Part shown: positions 58,808 through 64,000 of the stretch, one piece after another
Layout of the letters: each line of letters starts with the position of its first letter
Position numbering within the stretch: position 1 is the first letter of the stretch
Assembly: GCA_937925855.1 (NCBI GenBank)
Contig: CALAMO010000016.1
Coordinates: forward strand, 48,683-112,682
From: an uncultured Thiotrichaceae bacterium
Lineage (GTDB): Bacteria; Pseudomonadota; Gammaproteobacteria; Thiotrichales; Thiotrichaceae
DNA: 64,000 nucleotides
Reading direction: 5' to 3'
Translations under genes and position numbers: made by a program
Notes under the pieces: generated by a model
The model's input: only the letters and a program-made list of their open reading frames with translations
Database searches by the model: none
Told to the model about the DNA's origin: nothing

Positions 58808-60856
58808 GTGTTTGACAAAATCCTAGTCGCCAACCGCGGCGAAATCGCCTGTCGCGTCATTAAAACCGCACAACAAATGGGCATCCGCACCGTCGCAGTT
58901 TACTCTGACGCCGACGCCAATGCCCTGCATGTCGAAATGGCGGACGAAGCCATCCACATCGGCCCTGCCCCTTCGCGTGAATCCTATCTGGTGATGGAAA
59001 ACATCATCGCCGCCGCACAGCAAAGCGGCGCGCAGGCCATTCATCCCGGCTATGGATTCTTAAGCGAAAATGCGGCGTTCTGCCAGTTATGCGCGGCGCA
59101 CAATCTTGTGTTTATCGGCCCGCCGGTAGGGGCAATTGAAGCGATGGGGTCAAAGTCTGCGGCGAAAACCATTATGGAGACAGCGGGCGTGCCGTTGGTG
59201 CCGGGCTATCACGGTGAGAATCAGGACGCAGCCTTTTTGCAGCAGGTCGCCGATGAGATGGGTTATCCCGTGTTGTTGAAAGCGGCAGCGGGCGGCGGCG
59301 GTAAAGGCATGCGCCAGGTCTGGGCAGCGGATGAGTTTACCGAAGCGCTGGCAGCGGCGCAGCGCGAAGCCATGAATGCGTTTAACGACGACATTATGCT
59401 GGTGGAGAAATACCTGACTCAGCCGCGCCATGTGGAAATTCAGGTGTTCTGCGATCAGCATGGTAATGCGGTCTATTTAGCCGAACGCGATTGTTCGGTG
59501 CAGCGTCGCCATCAGAAAGTGATTGAAGAAGCCCCTGCCCCCGGTATGACGCCGGAATTACGCCAGCAGATGGGCGAAGCGGCGATTGCGGCGGCACAGG
59601 CGATTGGTTATGCAGGCGCAGGCACGGTGGAGTTCCTGCTTGACAGCGACGGCGCGTTTTATTTCATGGAGATGAATACCCGGCTCCAGGTCGAGCACCC
59701 CGTCACCGAGATGATCACCGGCCAGGATTTGGTCGAATGGCAGCTTAGGGTGGCAGCGGGTGAAACCCTGCCCTTAGCCCAGGAAGCCATCAGCATTAAC
59801 GGTCATGCGGTCGAAGTGCGTATTTATGCGGAAGACCCAGACAATGATTTTTTGCCTGCGACCGGCGCGCTAACGTTTTTACAGACTCCGCCTGAAAATA
59901 CCCACACCCGCGTGGATACCGGCGTGCGACAGGGTGACGCGGTCAGCGTGTACTACGACCCGATGATCGCTAAGCTGATTACCTGGGACGAGGATCGCAC
60001 GCGGGCGCTGCAACGCATGGCACGGGCGCTGGCCGATTACCGTATTAATGGCGTCACTACCAATATCCGGTTCTTACAGCGCCTGGTGAGCTGTCAGCCG
60101 TTTATTGATGCTGAACTGGATACCGGCTTTATCGAAAAACAGCGGGCGCTACTGTTTCCGCAACACACTGGCCTGAGCGAACAGGAACACCTACGTGCGG
60201 TTGCTATGGCGGGGCTAATCCTCATTCTGCTGCAAAAACAACAGTCCGCCTCTTACCATAATCCACACGATCCGCATTCACCGTGGCAGCAGCACGATGG
60301 CTGGCGCTTAAACGCGGCGGCACTACAGCCGTTTACCCTTGCACTGCCGAACACTGCGCAGCAGCTTGTCATTGCGGTGGAAGATCTGGGCGCAGGCAAT
60401 AAAGATTCTCATAAAGGTTATCGGCTGCGCTTTGACGGGCATGAAATAGACGCTTGCGGCACGCTGGACGCTCACACTCTACACAGCACCATTAACGGCT
60501 ATCGCACCCAAACCGCCATTGCTGAACACGCCGGGGTTTATACATTATACACCCCGAACGGCCCCTTCCCTTTCAGCACCGTTGAACCCGACCTGGGCGA
60601 AGCTGATGCAACGGCGGGCGATAACAGCCTGAGTGCGCCCATGAACGGCACTATTGTGACCTTGCTGGCTGATGCTGGCAGCACCGTCGCGGCGGGCGAT
60701 GCGCTGTTGGTAATGGAGGCGATGAAGATGGAACACACCATTCGTGCACCTGCGGCGGGTATCGTCACTGAATTTTATTTTCAGCCCGGTGATTTGGTCG
60801 ATGGCGGTGCAGAACTGCTGGCCTTTGAACTGAGCACTGCGGAGGAAGCTGCCTGA
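58808..60856 (+). CDS. mccA: methylcrotonyl-CoA carboxylase, biotin-containing (alpha) subunit
   Basis: 682 residues from a GTG with AGGA upstream; it begins MFDKILVANRGEIACRVI, the standard biotin carboxylase start. The ATP-grasp domain has AAAGGGGKGMRQV near residue 160 and MEMNTRLQVEHPVTEMITG near 297. The biotinyl domain at the C-terminus has the modified lysine in VMEAMKMEHT near 640. It carboxylates biotin with bicarbonate and ATP. It follows a 153-base gap with a palindromic element. Also known as liuD; no liuC is between. Confidence 0.95.
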   Translation: MFDKILVANRGEIACRVIKTAQQMGIRTVAVYSDADANALHVEMADEAIHIGPAPSRESYLVMENIIAAAQQSGAQAIHPGYGFLSENAAFCQLCAAHNLVFIGPPVGAIEAMGSKSAAKTIMETAGVPLVPGYHGENQDAAFLQQVADEMGYPVLLKAAAGGGGKGMRQVWAADEFTEALAAAQREAMNAFNDDIMLVEKYLTQPRHVEIQVFCDQHGNAVYLAERDCSVQRRHQKVIEEAPAPGMTPELRQQMGEAAIAAAQAIGYAGAGTVEFLLDSDGAFYFMEMNTRLQVEHPVTEMITGQDLVEWQLRVAAGETLPLAQEAISINGHAVEVRIYAEDPDNDFLPATGALTFLQTPPENTHTRVDTGVRQGDAVSVYYDPMIAKLITWDEDRTRALQRMARALADYRINGVTTNIRFLQRLVSCQPFIDAELDTGFIEKQRALLFPQHTGLSEQEHLRAVAMAGLILILLQKQQSASYHNPHDPHSPWQQHDGWRLNAAALQPFTLALPNTAQQLVIAVEDLGAGNKDSHKGYRLRFDGHEIDACGTLDAHTLHSTINGYRTQTAIAEHAGVYTLYTPNGPFPFSTVEPDLGEADATAGDNSLSAPMNGTIVTLLADAGSTVAAGDALLVMEAMKMEHTIRAPAAGIVTEFYFQPGDLVDGGAELLAFELSTAEEAA

Positions 60857-61755
60857 TGCGTTATCCGGCTAAAGTGCGCATCGTTGAAGTTGGCCCGCGT
60901 GATGGCCTGCAGAATGAAAAACAGGCGATTGCGACAGAAGTAAAGATCGCGCTGATCGAACAGCTGGCACAGGCGGGGGTGGAATACATCGAGGCCGGGA
61001 GCTTTGTCAATCCCAAATGGGTACCGCAAATGGCGGGCAGTGAAGCCGTATTCAGTGGTATGGCGCGGCAGGATGGCGTCTGTTATGCCGCGCTGACGCC
61101 GAATCTAACAGGCTATGAACGTGCGGCGGCGGTCGGTGTGTCTGAAGTGGCAATTTTCGCCGCCGCCTCGGAAGCCTTTAGCCAGACCAATATTAACTGC
61201 TCGATTGCGGAGAGCGTTGAGCGTTTTATGCCGGTGTTGGCCGCGGCTCAAACCGATGGTATGCCGGTGCGCGGTTATATTTCCTGTGTGGTGGGCTGTC
61301 CGTATGAAGGTGCCGTTGCGCCGGAAGTGGTACGTGATCTGGCGGTACGGCTGCTGGAACTGGGCTGTTATGAGGTATCACTGGGCGATACCATCGGCTG
61401 CGGTACGGTGGGCAGCGTTGGTAAATTATTGGATGTGGTGTTACCGGCGGTTGCAGCGGATAAGCTGGCGGTGCATTGTCACGACACCTATGGACAGGCG
61501 CTGGCGAATATTTATGTCGCGTTGCAGCGGGGGATTAGCGTGATTGATAGCTCGGTGGCCGGGCTGGGTGGTTGTCCTTTTGCCAAAGGCGCGGCGGGCA
61601 ATGTGGCGACGGAGGATGTGCTGTATATGCTGAATGGGGTGGGGATTGAGCATGGGATTGACTTGGAGCGGCTGATTGCGGCGGGGAATTATATTTCGGG
61701 GCAGTTGGGACGGGTTAATGGGTCGAAGGTGGCGCAGGCTTTGGGAAACTTGTAA
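60856..61755 (+). CDS. mvaB: hydroxymethylglutaryl-CoA lyase
   Basis: 299 residues. It starts RYPAKVRIVEVGPRDGLQNEKQ, the DmpG-like TIM-barrel N-terminus with metal-binding Asp. SCVVGCPYEGAV near residue 147 and VAGLGGCPFAKGAAGNVATED near 232 carry the catalytic cysteine and the glycine-rich loop. It splits HMG-CoA into acetoacetate and acetyl-CoA, the last step of leucine degradation. Its ATG shares one base with the mccA stop (TGATG). Also known as liuE. Confidence 0.96.
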   Translation: MRYPAKVRIVEVGPRDGLQNEKQAIATEVKIALIEQLAQAGVEYIEAGSFVNPKWVPQMAGSEAVFSGMARQDGVCYAALTPNLTGYERAAAVGVSEVAIFAAASEAFSQTNINCSIAESVERFMPVLAAAQTDGMPVRGYISCVVGCPYEGAVAPEVVRDLAVRLLELGCYEVSLGDTIGCGTVGSVGKLLDVVLPAVAADKLAVHCHDTYGQALANIYVALQRGISVIDSSVAGLGGCPFAKGAAGNVATEDVLYMLNGVGIEHGIDLERLIAAGNYISGQLGRVNGSKVAQALGNL

Positions 61756-61818
61756 TCTATACTGATTTTAAAATAGTCAATTTATCACTTGGGCGCTTTG
61801 ATAGTAAGAAGGGTTACA

Positions 61819-62370
61819 ATGAACTACGACGTCGAGATAGAGTTACTTAAACTGGCTTCTGATACAAGAAGCATATATGATGAAGGGAATGATTTTTTCA
61901 AATCTAAAAGAAAAAAATTTGATATTAATTTTTCTTTTAACTTTAATAATTACTTGTCCATAGAAGGTAGAAAAAAGAGCAAAGATATTTTAACAGAATA
62001 TGAAAAGCAACTGTTTCTGGAGAAGCAATTTTACGAGAAAACTTTTCAAGTATACGTCGAAAAAATAAATGAAATACTAATAAGAGATGAAGTAATAAAA
62101 AGAATTTTCTATTCCAAGTCATTCCCTAAAATATTAAATGATCATGAATTAAAGATCAGTTTGAATAAAGAAAAATATTATGCAGTAAATAAGTCCCTTA
62201 AGTTAATATCATACTTTAATAACTTACATGTGCTGTCACCTGATAGTGTCAAAACCTGGGAGAGTAATGCAATGATAAGTAAAAAAGTAAAAGAACTAGA
62301 TAGTGAAATCAATCTTCATCTCGAAAAACAAAAAGAAATAGCATTGCAGCAACAATCCGTAATCGCTTGA
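61819..62370 (+). CDS. AT-rich hypothetical protein
   Basis: 183 residues from ATG at 61819 with AAGAAGGG seven bases upstream; a TTG at 61789 is an unlikely alternative. No signal peptide or membrane segment. It is rich in Lys, Glu, Ile and Asn and likely largely alpha-helical, with heptad-like stretches near the C-terminus (VKELDSEINLHLEKQKEIALQQQ). I do not recognise a family. Base composition is far more AT-rich than the neighbouring genes, so it was probably acquired. Its last five codons lie inside an antisense fragment of Rhs core DNA, so the natural 3' end may have been replaced. Confidence 0.6.
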   Translation: MNYDVEIELLKLASDTRSIYDEGNDFFKSKRKKFDINFSFNFNNYLSIEGRKKSKDILTEYEKQLFLEKQFYEKTFQVYVEKINEILIRDEVIKRIFYSKSFPKILNDHELKISLNKEKYYAVNKSLKLISYFNNLHVLSPDSVKTWESNAMISKKVKELDSEINLHLEKQKEIALQQQSVIA

Positions 62371-62408
62371 ATTGTCGCCAGATGATCGGTATGCAAAGTA
62401 TGTAAAGG
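62355..62408 (-). pseudogene. orphan fragment of an Rhs core
   Basis: On the minus strand the fragment reads PLHTLHTDHLATIQAITD, which matches PLHYLHTDHLATVHAITD of the larger Rhs gene at 63480-63530. Flanking codons do not match. It is too short to be functional and marks an earlier rearrangement in which an Rhs tip was displaced. It overlaps the end of the plus-strand gene at 61819. Confidence 0.75.
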
Positions 62409-62549
62409 TAACCGAATAAAGCGTTGAGAGCAGTTCCAAGCGAAGTAGATAGCGCTAATGCTTGAAATGAGTGGATACATTATTCGCCTATTGATTCCAA
62501 GTATGTTGCGATGAAGTTATTCAATTAATCTTGTTGTATTAGTCCAACC

Positions 62550-62870
62550 CTATGCTTTTAACGACTTTAACATAATAAAAAAAATACTTGTTTCAAATAC
62601 TACCACCCAAAAATCTCTGGTGAATGCAAGGAGTAGAATTAATAGTGGTGTTGTTAATTTGCTTGTTGCACTTAAATATGATTTTTCAGAATCGCCAACA
62701 AAAAGCTCTAATAGATTTTTTTCCTCAGCAGTAAAAAAAAATGGATAAATTACTACAATAAATAAAGAAAAAGTACCAATATAAGCCGCCCCTCTTGTTG
62801 ATGACTCAAATTTAAAAGCAAGATATAGAGATAATGAAAAAGAGATCAGTAATAACAAATTATTCACCAA
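62550..62870 (-). CDS. small membrane protein, candidate Rhs immunity protein
   Basis: 106 residues from TTG at 62870 (a GTG at 62867 is equally possible). Four hydrophobic segments are visible: LLLLISFSLSLYLAF, YIGTFSLFIVVIYPFFF, LTTPLLILLLAF and FWVVVFETSIFFIML. The start overlaps the Rhs stop by 11 bases. Position directly downstream of a variable Rhs tip is the usual place of the cognate immunity gene; a membrane-located immunity protein would suggest a toxin acting at or across the inner membrane. This is inference, as I recognise no family. Confidence 0.55.
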   Translation of the reverse strand: MVNNLLLLISFSLSLYLAFKFESSTRGAAYIGTFSLFIVVIYPFFFTAEEKNLLELFVGDSEKSYLSATSKLTTPLLILLLAFTRDFWVVVFETSIFFIMLKSLKA

Positions 62871-64000
62871 TTGATTCTAGATAACTACGGCTTCGATCCT
62901 TAGCTCGAATTGTATTATCAACTGCACGCTCAGCTATATCTGCTGTAGTTGGGCCACCAACAGTGTCTAAAACGGGATCAAGAAAAATCTTTGGGTGTAA
63001 ACCCAGTATTATTGAAATCAAAGACTTCGCTTCATCAGGAGAAAGGTTATCAGTGTCATTATCACATTTCCCTGTCTTATGATCATATGCACCTTTGAAC
63101 AATGCACCAATCATTGTGAACAATTCAAATTCATCAAAAGCAGAATAGTCGCCATGCCTATCTCTTCCAAAATCAGAGTGATCAGAATAGTGGCCGCTTT
63201 TGCCTCCTCTAAGGCCATATACATCAATGTAATTTGTTGGAGCTTGCCAAGCATACCCAAACGTATTCAACCCCCCAGCCAACCCAATCAGATCACTGGG
63301 AATATACCGCCCAGTCGCAGGATTATAATACCGATGCCAATTATAATGCAGTCCGGTCTCCGCATCAAAATATTGACCGGGAAAGCGCAGCGGGTTGTCT
63401 ATCGTCCCAATCGTCGGATAAGTCTGCCCAAAGGCATCGTGCTCACCCTGCCAGATGATATTCTGCGCGCTATCCGTAATGGCGTGAACTGTCGCCAGAT
63501 GATCGGTATGTAGGTAGTGCAGCGGCGTACTAATAACTGAATCTACAGTGTCTGGTGCAACACCATGTAAATAGGAGGTGCTGCTTAGTGTCCGGTTTTC
63601 TGTAATACAGATCGAGCCATAAGCCCCTGAAGCAAAACCCTGGACTTCCAGACCGTCCGCATTGTGTGATAAAACAGTAAAGTAGCCGTTGGGATTAGCC
63701 AGATAGCGTACATTAAGGCGAAGGTGCGACTGCGGCCATCATACGCCAGAGTCATCGTATTATTACTGTTAAACGTGTCTTTCGTTTCACTACCAGATGC
63801 CGAATGACCATAGCGCCGATTGGGTGTAAATGTCGCGCTACGCCTTGAAAATCTGTCTGGAAAGATCTTGCTAGACCAAAAGGGGCATGTTGAGCAACAT
63901 ATTCGTTATTACAATCACTAGGGGTTGCATTCTGCGAATGATTATTGATCACCCGTGGAGTTTGAAATATCTCAAATTAAAGGGTCAGGTTGGGCTTGAC
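62860..64000 (-). pseudogene. Rhs-family protein: 3' core and variable tip, frameshifted, 5' end outside the window
   Basis: The core shows HYLHTDHLATVHAITDS, FGQTYPTIGTIDNPLRFPGQY, YFDAETGLHYNWHRYYNP and TGRYIPSDLIGLAGGLNTF, the RHS-repeat-associated core. It ends PTNYIDVYGL in place of the usual PxxxxDPxGL, so the conserved proline after Asp is absent. The last ~115 residues (62863-63210) are a tip I cannot assign. The frame is open from 63738 to 62860; an in-frame stop lies at 63739-63741, and homologous-looking sequence (NTMTLAYDGRSR and further FGLARSFQTDFQG) continues upstream in two other frames, with a further stop near 63972. Hence the gene is most likely broken. Confidence 0.7.

Noticed and set aside
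62316..62480. Small minus-strand frame containing the orphan Rhs motif
   Set aside because: It joins unrelated flanks to the 18-residue Rhs match and ends in a Cys/Phe-rich tail; more likely a remnant than a gene.

Overview
The window is a chromosomal stretch from a gammaproteobacterium, most likely a free-living heterotroph. The carA-carB-greA order, the sdhCDAB set followed by sdhE-type genes, zapE, and the complete shape of the sarcosine oxidase and leucine-degradation genes all fit that group. I cannot name the genus. Base composition is moderately GC-rich until about 61,760. After that it turns clearly AT-rich, marking an acquired Rhs-type region at the right end. I saw no rRNA, tRNA, IS element, prophage or CRISPR array.

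Layout: (1) 1-4,523: four-carbon sugar-acid genes (otnI partial, otnK), an AEC transporter and an atypical SDR, then greA. (2) 4,664-9,173: carB and carA, preceded by what looks like a complete attenuator (promoter, 11-codon leader peptide, strong hairpin). (3) 9,225-21,753: a xylose locus. A leftward five-gene operon carries a ROK regulator, a di-heme cytochrome-like oxidoreductase, a CRTAC1-type FG-GAP protein, xylB and a DUF938 methyltransferase. A rightward operon carries xylF, xylH, a one-domain ATPase, a mutarotase-like protein and xylA. Three palindromic repeats lie just before xylA. (4) 21,854-28,862: another AEC transporter, a DUF1989 protein, and a lipoprotein translationally coupled to an ImpA-type metalloprotease. 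(5) 29,100-34,225: soxBDAG, the heterotetrameric sarcosine oxidase. (6) 34,251-43,114: zapE, sdhCDAB, two tandem SdhE paralogues, and a SWIM/SNF2 helicase with a consensus promoter.

(7) 43,225-51,928: a BetI-like TetR regulator convergent with seven co-oriented genes: Rieske oxygenase, rubredoxin/rubredoxin-reductase fusion, DUF3179 protein, BenE-type transporter, AhpD-like protein, 2OG-Fe(II) oxygenase and amidase. This looks like an uncharacterised catabolic cluster. The TetR gene and the distant sox operon share an ATTGAC-N6-GTCAAT operator, which links regulator and sarcosine oxidation. (8) 52,083-55,689: a hotdog thioesterase, a Phd/RelE-type toxin-antitoxin pair with a perfect palindrome at its promoter, a second DUF3179 protein and a PhyH-type oxygenase. 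(9) 55,867-61,755: leucine/isovalerate degradation genes (isovaleryl-CoA dehydrogenase, both methylcrotonyl-CoA carboxylase subunits, HMG-CoA lyase) behind a LiuR-like operator. A dispersed-type palindromic repeat sits inside the operon. (10) 61,819-64,000: an AT-rich orphan gene, a fragment of an Rhs core, a candidate immunity gene, and the 3' part of a frameshifted Rhs gene carrying a variable C-terminal tip.

The best candidates for something undescribed are the seven-gene oxygenase/amidase cluster with its probable regulatory link to sarcosine oxidase, and the exported di-heme/FG-GAP pair built into the xylose regulator operon.
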